Below, in pieces: positions 32,264 through 39,434 of a stretch of DNA of 40,461 nucleotides. This stretch comes from Streptomyces populi (lineage in GTDB: Bacteria > Actinomycetota > Actinomycetes > Streptomycetales > Streptomycetaceae). Below the pieces are notes generated by a model, which worked only from the letters and a program-made list of their open reading frames with translations, was not told the DNA's origin and ran no database searches. Each line of letters starts with the position of its first letter. Positions within the stretch are counted from its first letter, which is position 1. The stretch lies in NCBI RefSeq assembly GCF_002911015.1, contig NZ_KZ626916.1, forward strand, positions 1-40,461. The letters run 5' to 3'. A program made the position numbers and the translations under genes.

Positions 32264-33160
32264 CTAGCGGGCCGCCGCCCGTGCCAGCCGGTCCAGCGTC
32301 GCGGCCACCGCCGGCACCCCGGCGAGATCCGGGAGGGTGAGGGCGACGATCTCGCGGCGCACCGCGGGTTCCACCGTCACGGTCCGCGCCCCCTTCGGAC
32401 GTACGGACTCGATCGCCAGCTCCGGCAGGACGGCGACGCCGAGTCCCGCGCCCACGAGCCCGATCACCGCCGGATAGTCGTCGGTGGCGAAGTCGATGCG
32501 GGGCTCGAAACCGGCACCGCGGCAGACCTCGACGAGCTGGCCCCGGCAGCGCGGACAGCCCGCGATCCACGACTCGCCCGCGAACTCGCCGATCGCGACG
32601 GACTCCGCGCGCGCGAGCGGATGCCCCTCGGGCACCAGGCCGACCAGACGGTCCGTCAGCAGGGGCCGTACGACGAGGTCGTCCCACTCCTCGACACCCG
32701 GAGCGCTCTCGTAGCGGAAGGCGAGCGCGATGTCGCAGTCGCCGTCCCGGAGCTTCTCGACGGACTCGGGCGGCTCGGCCTCCTCCAGGGAGACGCGCGT
32801 GCCGGGGTGGGCCGCGCGCAGCGAGGCCAGGGCCATGGGCACGAGGGTGGAGCTGCCGCTGGGGAAGGAGACCAGGCGGACGCGGCCCGCGCGCAGACCG
32901 GCGATCGCGGCGACCTCCTCCTCCGCGGCGGTGAGGCCGGACAGGATGCTCGCCGCGTGCTTGACCAGGGCCTCGCCCGCCTGTGTCAGACGCATCTCGC
33001 GCCCCGTCCTGACCAGCAGCGGGGTGCCCACGGACGACTCCAGGGCCTTCATCTGCTGGCTCACGGCGGGCTGGGTGCAGCCCAGTTCGCGTCCCGCCGC
33101 CGAGAAGGACCCGGTGGTGGCGACGGCGCGCAGGACGCGGAGATGACGAGCCTCGATCAC
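32264..33160 (-). CDS. LysR-family transcriptional regulator
   Basis: 298 residues, normal length. The N-terminal winged helix-turn-helix is VATTGSFSAAGRELGCTQPAVSQQMKALES (12-41, quoted in parts: VATTGSFSAAGRELG and CTQPAVSQQMKALE). The effector-binding domain from about 90 begins GRVRLVSFPSGSS, with a Cys pair GCPRCRGQLVEVC near 195-207 that might be redox- or metal-sensitive. The start is GTG 33160; GGAAG lies very close to it, so the true start could differ. It is divergent from the MOSC gene with a 79-nt gap containing CGATA(C/T)-GGGC twice, possibly its own binding region. By LysR habit it may control the MOSC gene. Confidence 0.9.
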   Translation of the reverse strand: MIEARHLRVLRAVATTGSFSAAGRELGCTQPAVSQQMKALESSVGTPLLVRTGREMRLTQAGEALVKHAASILSGLTAAEEEVAAIAGLRAGRVRLVSFPSGSSTLVPMALASLRAAHPGTRVSLEEAEPPESVEKLRDGDCDIALAFRYESAPGVEEWDDLVVRPLLTDRLVGLVPEGHPLARAESVAIGEFAGESWIAGCPRCRGQLVEVCRGAGFEPRIDFATDDYPAVIGLVGAGLGVAVLPELAIESVRPKGARTVTVEPAVRREIVALTLPDLAGVPAVAATLDRLARAAAR

Positions 33161-33239
33161 CTTCCGAGCATAAGCGTGTCTTGGGTTCGGCGCCCGATAT
33201 CGCGTCGACGCTTTGGCCCGTATCGCCTAGCTTGATGCC

Positions 33240-33908
33240 ATGAGGCTTCTGTCACTGAACCTGGGCCGGGCACAGGCCGTCGAGTACACGGACCAGCCGG
33301 AGGGCCTGACCGGCATCGACAAGCGGCCGGTCGACGGGCCGGTCCGCGTGACGGCGCCGGGCCCCAAGGGGACCGGGGGGAGCGGGCTCGCCGGGGACGC
33401 GGTCTGCGACCTGCGGCATCACGGCGGTGACGACCAGGCGGTGTACGCGGTCGCGCGCGAGGACCTCGACGACTGGGAGCGCGAGCTCGGCCGGGCGCTG
33501 CCGAACGGCGTGTTCGGCGAGAACCTCACGACGCTGGGGCTCGACGTGTCCGGCGCGCTGATCGGTGAACGCTGGCGGGTGGGTTCCGACCTCGTCCTGG
33601 AGGTCACCTGCGGACGCATCCCGTGCCGCACCTTCCAGGAGCACCTCGGCGAGAAGCGCTGGGTGAAGCGGTTCACGCACCAGGGTGCGCCGGGCGCGTA
33701 CCTGCGGGTGATCGAGCCCGGCGAGATCCGCGCCGGGGACCCGGTCGAGATCGTGCACCGGCCCGGCCACGACGTCACCGTCGCCCTCGCCTTCCGTGCC
33801 TCGACGACCGAACGCAAACTGCTGCCGCGGCTGTTGGCGGCGGGCGGGGCACTGCACCCGGAGGCGCTGGCGGAGGCACGGGAGTACGTGGCGAAGTACG
33901 GCACATAG
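33240..33908 (+). CDS. MOSC domain protein (YiiM-like)
   Basis: 222 residues. MOSC proteins are molybdenum-cofactor sulfurase C-terminal-type domains, often used to detoxify N-hydroxylated bases or to deliver sulfur. Marks: CDLRHHGGDDQAVYAVARED, PNGVFGENLTTLGLDVSGAL and the reactive Cys in VTCGRIPCRTFQEHLG (around residue 126), followed by KRFTHQGAPGAYLRVIEPGE. Length and layout match the YiiM type. ATG at 33240 has no strong ribosome site. It is divergent from the LysR gene, so may be its target. The substrate is not known. Confidence 0.88.
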   Translation: MRLLSLNLGRAQAVEYTDQPEGLTGIDKRPVDGPVRVTAPGPKGTGGSGLAGDAVCDLRHHGGDDQAVYAVAREDLDDWERELGRALPNGVFGENLTTLGLDVSGALIGERWRVGSDLVLEVTCGRIPCRTFQEHLGEKRWVKRFTHQGAPGAYLRVIEPGEIRAGDPVEIVHRPGHDVTVALAFRASTTERKLLPRLLAAGGALHPEALAEAREYVAKYGT

Positions 33909-34030
33909 GGGCGGCCCGAGCGCCGCGTCCGGGAACCTCCGCGGTGGTCGGAGGTGCGCCCGTGGAGTGCCCGTGCCCATGACGCCTCCGGGGAGTACGT
34001 GCCCTCGGGGCGGAGGCGAAGGGCGTGCGG

Positions 34031-34180
34031 AGCACGGCCGGGGGGCCGGGCGCCCTGGCGAAGAGGCGTGCAGCACGGCCGGGCGCCCCGGCGAGGAGGC
34101 GTGACGCACGGCCGGACGGCAGGGCGCGAGACACCTGGAACACGGCCGGACGGCGAGGCACGAGAGCACCTGGAGCACAG
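34031..34180. repeat. Degenerate tandem repeats of about 35-40 bp in a gene-free gap
   Basis: The 387-nt gap 33909-34295 has no convincing gene. In it the phrase (A)GCACGGCCGG(A/G)CG recurs at about 34031, 34072, 34106 and 34140, each followed by GGCGAGG-like and GAGCACCTGGA-like text. The last two copies share CACCTGGA at their ends. A weak fifth copy may start at 34175. Confidence 0.6.
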
Positions 34181-34295
34181 CGGAAGAGAGGGGCGCGCCG
34201 GGCGGTGGAGCGCGCCGGTTCCGGGGTGCGAGGGTGTGCGGAGCGAGGTCGGGCGCCGGGCGGCGGGGGATCCTGCCGGTCACTACCCTTGCGCC

Positions 34296-35069
34296 ATGAC
34301 AACGGCTCTGATTACGGGATCGACCGCGGGGATCGGTGCCGCCTTCGCACGGCGGCTGGCGGCGGACGGGCACGACCTCGTGCTGGTGGCGCGGGACACG
34401 AAGCGGCTGCGGGAGCAGGCGACCGAGCTGCACGACCGGCACGGCGTCGAGGCGGAGGTGCTCACGGCGGACCTGGCGACGGACGAGGGCATCGAGGCGG
34501 TCGCCGCCCGTCTGTCCGACCGCAAGAACCCGGTCGACCTGCTGGTCAACAACGCCGGCTTCGGCAACAAGGGCCGCTATCTGGACGTGTCGATGGCGGA
34601 CGAGCTGAAGATGCTCAAGGTGCACTGCGAGGCGGTGCTCCGGCTGACGTCGGCGGCGACCGAGGCGATGCGGGAGCGGGGCCGGGGCGGTGTCGTCAAC
34701 GTGGCCTCGGTGGCCGCGTTCGTGCCGCGGGGTACGTACGGGGCCTCGAAGGCGTGGGTCGTGCAGTTCACGCAGGGCGCGGCGAAGGACCTCGCGGGCA
34801 GCGGGGTGCGGCTGATGGCGCTGGCTCCCGGCTTCGTGCGCACCGAGTTCCACGAGCGGGCCGGCATGGGTACGGACAACATCCCGAACTGGATGTGGCT
34901 GGACGCCGACAAGCTGGTCGCGTCGGCGCTCGCCGACCTGGCGCGCGGGAAGACCCTGTCCATCCCGGATCCGCGCTACAAGGCGCTGATGGGCGTGGTG
35001 AAGGTGACGCCGAACGCGCTGCTGGGCGGGATCTCGTCGAGGACCGGGCGGAAGTACGGGCCGCAGTGA
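34296..35069 (+). CDS. Short-chain dehydrogenase/reductase
   Basis: 257 residues of the classical SDR family, NAD(P)-dependent. The cofactor loop is TGSTAGIGAAFA (7-18), with LLVNNAGFGNKG (around 86), Ser in VVNVASVAAF (around 135) and the active YGASKAW (around 148-154). The C-terminus (DADKLVASALADLARGKTLS, then IPDPRYKALMGVVK) resembles short-chain dehydrogenases said to act on lipids or steroids, but the substrate is not readable. The start is ATG 34296. There is no ribosome site upstream, and TACCCT lies 7 nt before the start region, so the mRNA may be leaderless. The next gene starts 113 nt later on the same strand. Confidence 0.9.
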   Translation: MTTALITGSTAGIGAAFARRLAADGHDLVLVARDTKRLREQATELHDRHGVEAEVLTADLATDEGIEAVAARLSDRKNPVDLLVNNAGFGNKGRYLDVSMADELKMLKVHCEAVLRLTSAATEAMRERGRGGVVNVASVAAFVPRGTYGASKAWVVQFTQGAAKDLAGSGVRLMALAPGFVRTEFHERAGMGTDNIPNWMWLDADKLVASALADLARGKTLSIPDPRYKALMGVVKVTPNALLGGISSRTGRKYGPQ

Positions 35070-35182
35070 ACCGGGCCTTCCCCCGGAGCGGGCGCTCGCG
35101 ATGATCGTGCGGTGGGTGGTGCCGGTCCTCCGGTGGGAGGATTGAAGGGGATTCGACCGGACCAGGGGCCGGAGGCGACGCC

Positions 35183-35890
35183 ATGACTTTCGTACAGCTG
35201 ATCGACTGCAAGACGAGTCGGTTCGACGAGATGAACCAGCTGATGGACACATGGGTCGAGAAGACCCAGGGGCGACGGACCGCGACGCACAGCGTCATCG
35301 GCAAGGACCGCTCCGACGCCAACCACTTCGTGGAGATCGTGGAGTTCCCGTCGTACGAGGAGGCGATGAAGAACTCGAACATGCCGGAGACCGAGAAGAT
35401 CTTCCAGGAGATGGTGGCGCTCTGCGACGAGATGCCGACGTTCACGGATCTGGAAGTGGTGCGCGACGACCAGCTCAACGCGGAGAACGTCCGCAGGCTC
35501 TTCGCGGCGATGGGCGCCCCGGGTGAGCTGGCGCCGCTCGACGGACTCATGGCGGAGAGCTATCACGACCACGATCCCGCCAACGAGCAGGACACCATCG
35601 GACGCGACGCGATCCGGCGCGAGATGGAGATGTGGCGCGGCGGCTTCGACTTCACGTTCACCATCGACGACCAGATCACCGAGGGCGACCGCGTCTGCAC
35701 GCGGTGGACCTGGAACGGTACGCACACGGGCGACTTCAGGGGTATCCCGGCGTCCGGGAAGCAGATCTCCATGACCGGCACGACCATCTTCCGGTGCGGG
35801 GAGGACGGAAAGATCGTCGAGGGCTGGTGGGAGTACGACCGGCTGGGCCTGATGGCGGATCTCGGCGCGCTGGACGCGATGGGCGGCTGA
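35183..35890 (+). CDS. Two-domain protein: dimeric alpha-beta barrel plus SnoaL-like ester cyclase domain
   Basis: 235 residues. Residues 1-90 look like a ferredoxin-like dimeric alpha-beta barrel (VQLIDCKTSRFDEMNQLMDT, HFVEIVEFPSYEEAMKNSNM). Residues 95-230 are a SnoaL/NTF2-like ester cyclase domain, with the typical His-Asp-His-Asp run YHDHDPANEQDTIGRDAIRR, DFTFTIDDQITEGDRVCTRW and TGTTIFRCGEDGKIVEGWWE. Such domains act on polyketides or other small ligands, yet no biosynthetic cluster surrounds it. ATG at 35183 follows GGAGG. It may be cotranscribed with the SDR. A strong terminator follows. Confidence 0.85.
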   Translation: MTFVQLIDCKTSRFDEMNQLMDTWVEKTQGRRTATHSVIGKDRSDANHFVEIVEFPSYEEAMKNSNMPETEKIFQEMVALCDEMPTFTDLEVVRDDQLNAENVRRLFAAMGAPGELAPLDGLMAESYHDHDPANEQDTIGRDAIRREMEMWRGGFDFTFTIDDQITEGDRVCTRWTWNGTHTGDFRGIPASGKQISMTGTTIFRCGEDGKIVEGWWEYDRLGLMADLGALDAMGG

Positions 35891-35922
35891 GCCATCGGCT
35901 TCCGTGGACCCGCGAGGGGCGG

Positions 35923-35959
35923 AGCCTCCGGTCCCGGACACCGGGACCGGAGGCTTTTC
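35923..35959 (+). terminator. 15-bp perfect terminator with T tail
   Basis: AGCCTCCGGTCCCGG (35923-35937), loop ACA, perfect complement to 35955, then TTTCC. It ends the SDR/ester-cyclase transcript 33 nt after the stop. Confidence 0.9.
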
Positions 35960-36190
35960 CAGGCGTCCGGCTCGCGTCCGTGACCATGGCGACCGCAACG
36001 CGCCTCACCCCGGCACCGCGAGCGGGTGATTCGGGTACGGGCACGAGAGGGGCGGCCGGTCGCCTCGCGCGTTCACCTGCCACCGGGCTCTCGGCATCAC
36101 CGCCGGCCTGACCACCGGAAGCAACGTGTGCCCGGCCGGGCCGCCGAGCCGTGCGTCGGCCGACAGGTCGGGCACGCCCGCCGGACAGCA
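35960..36190. other. Gene-free stretch between convergent transcripts
   Basis: I see no convincing gene or repeat here. It separates the terminator of the ester-cyclase gene from the two groEL terminators. Confidence 0.4.
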
Positions 36191-36222
36191 CTTCGCCCCG
36201 CCGTGGGAACGGCGGGGCGAAG
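36191..36222 (-). terminator. groEL terminator, second hairpin
   Basis: CTTCGCCCCGCCGT and its perfect complement, loop GGGA. It lies 17 nt beyond the first groEL hairpin. Confidence 0.85.
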
Positions 36223-36238
36223 CTACGCGGGCCGGTTC

Positions 36239-36270
36239 GGTGCCGGGTCCCCGGACGGGGACCCGGCACC
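36239..36270 (-). terminator. groEL terminator, first hairpin
   Basis: GGTGCCGGGTCCCC and its perfect complement, loop GGAC, 15 nt past the groEL stop. Confidence 0.85.
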
Positions 36271-36284
36271 GGCTCCGGTGTGCG

Positions 36285-37910
36285 TCAGTGGGAGTGGCCG
36301 TGACCGCCGTGGCCGGCGTCGGCCTCTTCCTCGGCCGGCTTCTCGACGACCAGGGTCTCGGTCGTGAGGAGCAGGGAGGCGATGGAGGCGGCGTTCTCCA
36401 GGGCGGAGCGGGTGACCTTCACCGGGTCGATGACGCCGGCCTTGACCAGGTCGCCGTACTCGCCGGTGGCGGCGTTGAAGCCCTGGCCCTTGTCGAGGTC
36501 GGCGACCTTGGAGGTGATGACGTAGCCCTCCAGGCCGGCGTTCTCGGCGATCCAGCGCAGCGGCTCGACGGCGGCGCGGCGGACGACCGCGACACCCGTG
36601 GCCTCGTCGCCGGTCTTGTCGAGGTTGCCCTCGAGGACCTTGACGGCGTGGACGAGCGCGGAGCCACCACCGGAGACGATGCCCTCCTCGACCGCGGCGC
36701 GGGTCGCGGAGATGGCGTCCTCCAGACGGTGCTTCTTCTCCTTCAGCTCCACCTCGGTGGCGGCGCCGACCTTGATCACGCACACGCCGCCGGCCAGCTT
36801 CGCGAGGCGCTCCTGGAGCTTCTCGCGGTCCCAGTCGGAGTCCGTGTTCTCGATCTCGGCCTTGATCTGGTTGACGCGGCCGACGACCTCGTCCGCGCTG
36901 CCGGCACCGTCGACGATGGTGGTGTCGTCCTTGGTGATGGTCACGCGGCGGGCGCTGCCGAGCACGTCCAGGCCGACCTGGTCGAGCTTGAGGCCGACCT
37001 CCTCGGCGATGACCTGACCACCGGTGAGGGTGGCGATGTCGCCGAGCATGGCCTTGCGGCGGTCACCGAAGCCGGGGGCCTTCACGGCGACGGCGTTGAA
37101 CGTGCCGCGGATCTTGTTCACGACCAGGGTCGACAGGGCCTCGCCCTCGACGTCCTCGGCGATGATCAGCAGCGGCTTGGAGGCGTTCGACTGGATGACC
37201 TTCTCCAGCAGCGGCAGCAGGTCCTGGATGGAGCTGATCTTGCCCTGGTGGATGAGGATGTACGGGTCGTCGAGGACGGCCTCCATACGCTCCTGGTCGG
37301 ACACCATGTACGGGGACAGGTAGCCCTTGTCGAAGGCCATGCCCTCGGTGAAGTCGAGCTCCAGGCCGAAGGTGTTGGACTCCTCGACGGTGATGACACC
37401 GTCCTTGCCGACCTTGTCCATCGCCTCGGCGATGAGCTCGCCGACCTGCGGGTCCTGGGCGGACAGACCGGCGACGGCGGCGATGTCGGACTTCTCGTCG
37501 ATCGGGCGCGCGGTGGCGAGGAGCTCGTCGGAGACCGCCTTGACGGCCGCGTCGATGCCCTTCTTCAGCAGCGCCGGGGAGGCACCCGCGGCGACGTTGC
37601 GCAGGCCCTCGCGCACGAGCGCCTGGGCGAGCACGGTGGCGGTGGTCGTACCGTCACCCGCGATGTCGTTGGTCTTGGTCGCCACCTCCTTCACCAGCTG
37701 GGCACCGAGGTTCTCGAACGGGTCCTCGACCTCGACCTCACGGGCGATGGTCACACCGTCGTTGGTGATGGTGGGAGCGCCGAACTTCTTGTCGATGACG
37801 ACGTTGCGGCCCTTGGGGCCGATCGTCACCTTCACCGTGTCGGCAAGCTTGTTGACGCCGCGCTCAAGGGCGCGACGGGCGTCCTCGTCGAACTTCAGGA
37901 TCTTCGCCAT
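36285..37910 (-). CDS. groEL1: Chaperonin GroEL (GroEL1, His-rich tail)
   Basis: 541-residue ATP-dependent chaperonin. Marks: VTIGPKGRNVVIDK (29-42), DGTTTATVLAQALV with the catalytic Asp around 85, the apical region VEDVEGEALSTLVVNKIRGT-like (EDVEGEALSTLVVN), and GGVCVIKVGAATEVELKEKK near 400. The tail is DAGHGGHGHSH, not the Gly-Gly-Met repeat. A His-rich tail is typical of the actinobacterial GroEL1 copy that sits with groES; a second groEL with a GGM tail is expected elsewhere. ATG at 37910 has GAGGG 13 nt upstream. It lies 154 nt after groES, with a hairpin between. Heat control comes from the CIRCE sites before groES. Confidence 0.97.
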   Translation of the reverse strand: MAKILKFDEDARRALERGVNKLADTVKVTIGPKGRNVVIDKKFGAPTITNDGVTIAREVEVEDPFENLGAQLVKEVATKTNDIAGDGTTTATVLAQALVREGLRNVAAGASPALLKKGIDAAVKAVSDELLATARPIDEKSDIAAVAGLSAQDPQVGELIAEAMDKVGKDGVITVEESNTFGLELDFTEGMAFDKGYLSPYMVSDQERMEAVLDDPYILIHQGKISSIQDLLPLLEKVIQSNASKPLLIIAEDVEGEALSTLVVNKIRGTFNAVAVKAPGFGDRRKAMLGDIATLTGGQVIAEEVGLKLDQVGLDVLGSARRVTITKDDTTIVDGAGSADEVVGRVNQIKAEIENTDSDWDREKLQERLAKLAGGVCVIKVGAATEVELKEKKHRLEDAISATRAAVEEGIVSGGGSALVHAVKVLEGNLDKTGDEATGVAVVRRAAVEPLRWIAENAGLEGYVITSKVADLDKGQGFNAATGEYGDLVKAGVIDPVKVTRSALENAASIASLLLTTETLVVEKPAEEEADAGHGGHGHSH

Positions 37911-37948
37911 GGGAGCGGTTCAGCCCTCTCGGAAAATGATGGAGAAAC

Positions 37949-38004
37949 GAACTGCGCCCCCGGCGCCCGGCTGTTGATGGTCGCGGGGGCCAGGGGCGCA
38001 GTTC
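37949..38004 (-). other. Hairpin between groES and groEL
   Basis: GAACTGCGCCCC (37949-37960) pairs perfectly with GGGGCGCAGTTC (37993-38004) around a GC-rich 32-nt loop. It could be a processing or partial termination site that sets the groES to groEL ratio. Confidence 0.7.
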
Positions 38005-38064
38005 ACTGCAATGCTTGGTGCGGGGTCGTCCGGGGGAAGGCCCCGAACTCCCTTACCAGGTGAA

Positions 38065-38373
38065 TTACTTCTCGATGATCGCGAGCACGTCGCGAGCCGA
38101 GAGGACGAGGTACTCCTCGCCGTTGTACTTCACCTCGGTGCCGCCGTACTTGCTGTAGAGAACGATGTCGCCGACGGCGACGTCGAGCTCGACACGCTTG
38201 CCGTCCTCGATGCGGCCCGGACCAACGGCCAGGACGACGCCCTCCTGGGGCTTCTCCTTCGCCGTGTCGGGAATGACCAGGCCGGAGGCCGTGGTCTGCT
38301 CGGCGTCGAGCGGCTGGACCACGATGCGGTCCTCGAGCGGCTTGATGGCAACCTTGGAGCTGGCGGTCGTCAC
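38065..38373 (-). CDS. groES: Co-chaperonin GroES
   Basis: 102-residue lid of the chaperonin. Marks: VAIKPLEDRIVVQPLDAEQT (8-27), the mobile loop TTASGLVIPDTAKEKPQEG (27-45), AVGPGRIEDGKRV and the closing VLSARDVLAIIEK. Length is normal. GTG at 38373 follows GGGGGAGG at 7 nt. It is the first gene of the groES-groEL operon; CIRCE operators and a vegetative-type promoter lie 100-170 nt upstream. Confidence 0.98.
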   Translation of the reverse strand: MTTASSKVAIKPLEDRIVVQPLDAEQTTASGLVIPDTAKEKPQEGVVLAVGPGRIEDGKRVELDVAVGDIVLYSKYGGTEVKYNGEEYLVLSARDVLAIIEK

Positions 38374-38470
38374 GATCCGACCTCCCCCTTCGGAGATCTC
38401 ACGGGGTTAACTGTCTGAGGTGGCGACCAGGTCGATCCGTCGTCGCGGGTGCCGGACCTGCCCGTCGCTG

Positions 38471-38497
38471 TTGGCACTCTCCAGGGGGGAGTGCCAG
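38471..38497. promoter_or_regulatory. CIRCE operator, proximal copy
   Basis: TTGGCACTC-N9-GAGTGCCAG, one of two inverted repeats recognised by the heat-shock repressor HrcA. Confidence 0.92.
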
Positions 38498-38502
38498 ACC
38501 TG

Positions 38503-38532
38503 AGACTATGACTGCGATTAGCACTCGGTCAA
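38503..38532 (-). promoter_or_regulatory. groES promoter
   Basis: TTGACC (38532-38527) and TAGTCT (38508-38503) with an 18-nt spacer. The -35 lies inside the spacer of the distal CIRCE copy, so bound HrcA would block RNA polymerase. Confidence 0.75.
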
Positions 38533-38544
38533 GCGGAGTGCCAA
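38518..38544. promoter_or_regulatory. CIRCE operator, distal copy
   Basis: TTAGCACTC-N9-GAGTGCCAA, nearly identical to the consensus TTAGCACTC-N9-GAGTGCTAA. Confidence 0.95.
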
Positions 38545-38627
38545 AGGCGTCCGGCGTGGCGTGGGCCGGAAGGCCCGGAACCGCACCGAACGGGCGCATC
38601 CAGAAGACCGTTCCCCGCCCGGCGTCC

Positions 38628-39434
38628 CTAGAGGTAGTCCTCCAGCCGCGCCACGGTGAAGCCCTCGCGCTGGATCCTCCGGAGCAGCCGGAGCGTCGCC
38701 TCCGTCGGACCGGGTCCGCCCGGGCCGGAGAGGACGTCACCCGGACGGAGCCGGTGCGCGTCGGCCGCCCTGCCGAGGACGAGCGCGGCGACTCCGCAGT
38801 CGGCGGCGGCGCGCAGGGTGGTCTCGTCGTACCTGCCGTACGGGGGCCGCAGCAGCCGGGGCCGGACGCCGAAGCGCCGGGCGAGCTTGTCCTGTTGTCC
38901 GCAGATCTCGGCGCGCTGGCCGGCGTAGGGCAGACCGCGCAGGACGGCGTGGTCGAGGGTGTGGTTCTGGACGCTCGCGCCGACCGCGCGCAGCCGGGCG
39001 AGGTGCCCGTACCCGGGACCGGCGACCCGGTCCGTGAGGAACACGCTGACCGGCAGGCGCAGTTCACGGACCATGTCGGCGAACCGCGGATCGCGCTCCG
39101 CCCCGTCGTCGTACGTCAGGAAGACCACCTTGTCGCGGGTGCGCACCTGGTCGACGACGGGCGGCAGTTCCGTGTCGGCGGTGCGCGCGCCGGCCCGGGC
39201 GGGGGCTTCCGGCGCCGACGCGAGCGGGCTGGCGAGACCCCAGCGGCGGTACGCCGACTCCGTCGGGTGCACCCGCTGGGCCGCCTTCTTGCCGAGGCGT
39301 TCGATGGGGTCGACGGACTGCGCGCAGCCGCTGAGCAGGACCGCCACGAGCAGCCCGGCGGCCGGCACCCTCGCCCTCGCCCTCGCCCGCGCCCGCGCCC
39401 TCGCCCGCGCGGAGAACCCTCCGGGCGCCCTCAC
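38628..39434 (-). CDS. Polysaccharide deacetylase-like lipoprotein, diverged copy
   Basis: 268 residues. A short N-region with a run of Ala-Arg (about seven pairs) leads to PAAGLLVAVLLSGC, a lipobox, so the mature protein should be lipid-anchored outside the cell. NodB-type domain: VVFLTYDDGAERD (Asp pair), SVQNHTLDHAVL (metal His), LLRPPYGRYDETTL. Unlike the neighbour, the last motif is lost: LRPGDVLSGPGG has no His, and the Trp segment reads ALVLGRAADAHR. Activity may therefore be reduced. The start is GTG 39434, which overlaps the TGA of the upstream deacetylase gene by GTGA, with GGAGGA before it; this favours coupled translation. Confidence 0.85.
   Translation of the reverse strand: MRAPGGFSARARARARARARARVPAAGLLVAVLLSGCAQSVDPIERLGKKAAQRVHPTESAYRRWGLASPLASAPEAPARAGARTADTELPPVVDQVRTRDKVVFLTYDDGAERDPRFADMVRELRLPVSVFLTDRVAGPGYGHLARLRAVGASVQNHTLDHAVLRGLPYAGQRAEICGQQDKLARRFGVRPRLLRPPYGRYDETTLRAAADCGVAALVLGRAADAHRLRPGDVLSGPGGPGPTEATLRLLRRIQREGFTVARLEDYL
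39368..39410. repeat. Hexamer repeat encoding (Ala-Arg)n
   Basis: About seven copies of CCCTCG/CCCGCG in a row at the start of the second deacetylase gene. They encode the alternating Ala-Arg run before the lipoprotein signal. Copy-number changes keep the frame. Confidence 0.85.

Noticed and set aside
34031..34180. Possible CRISPR array
   Set aside because: Repeats are imperfect, vary in length and have no unique spacers; no cas gene is present.
33252..35252. 666-codon minus-strand frame opposite the MOSC and SDR genes
   Set aside because: It crosses two well-supported genes and a repeat-filled gap; composition is unlike protein.
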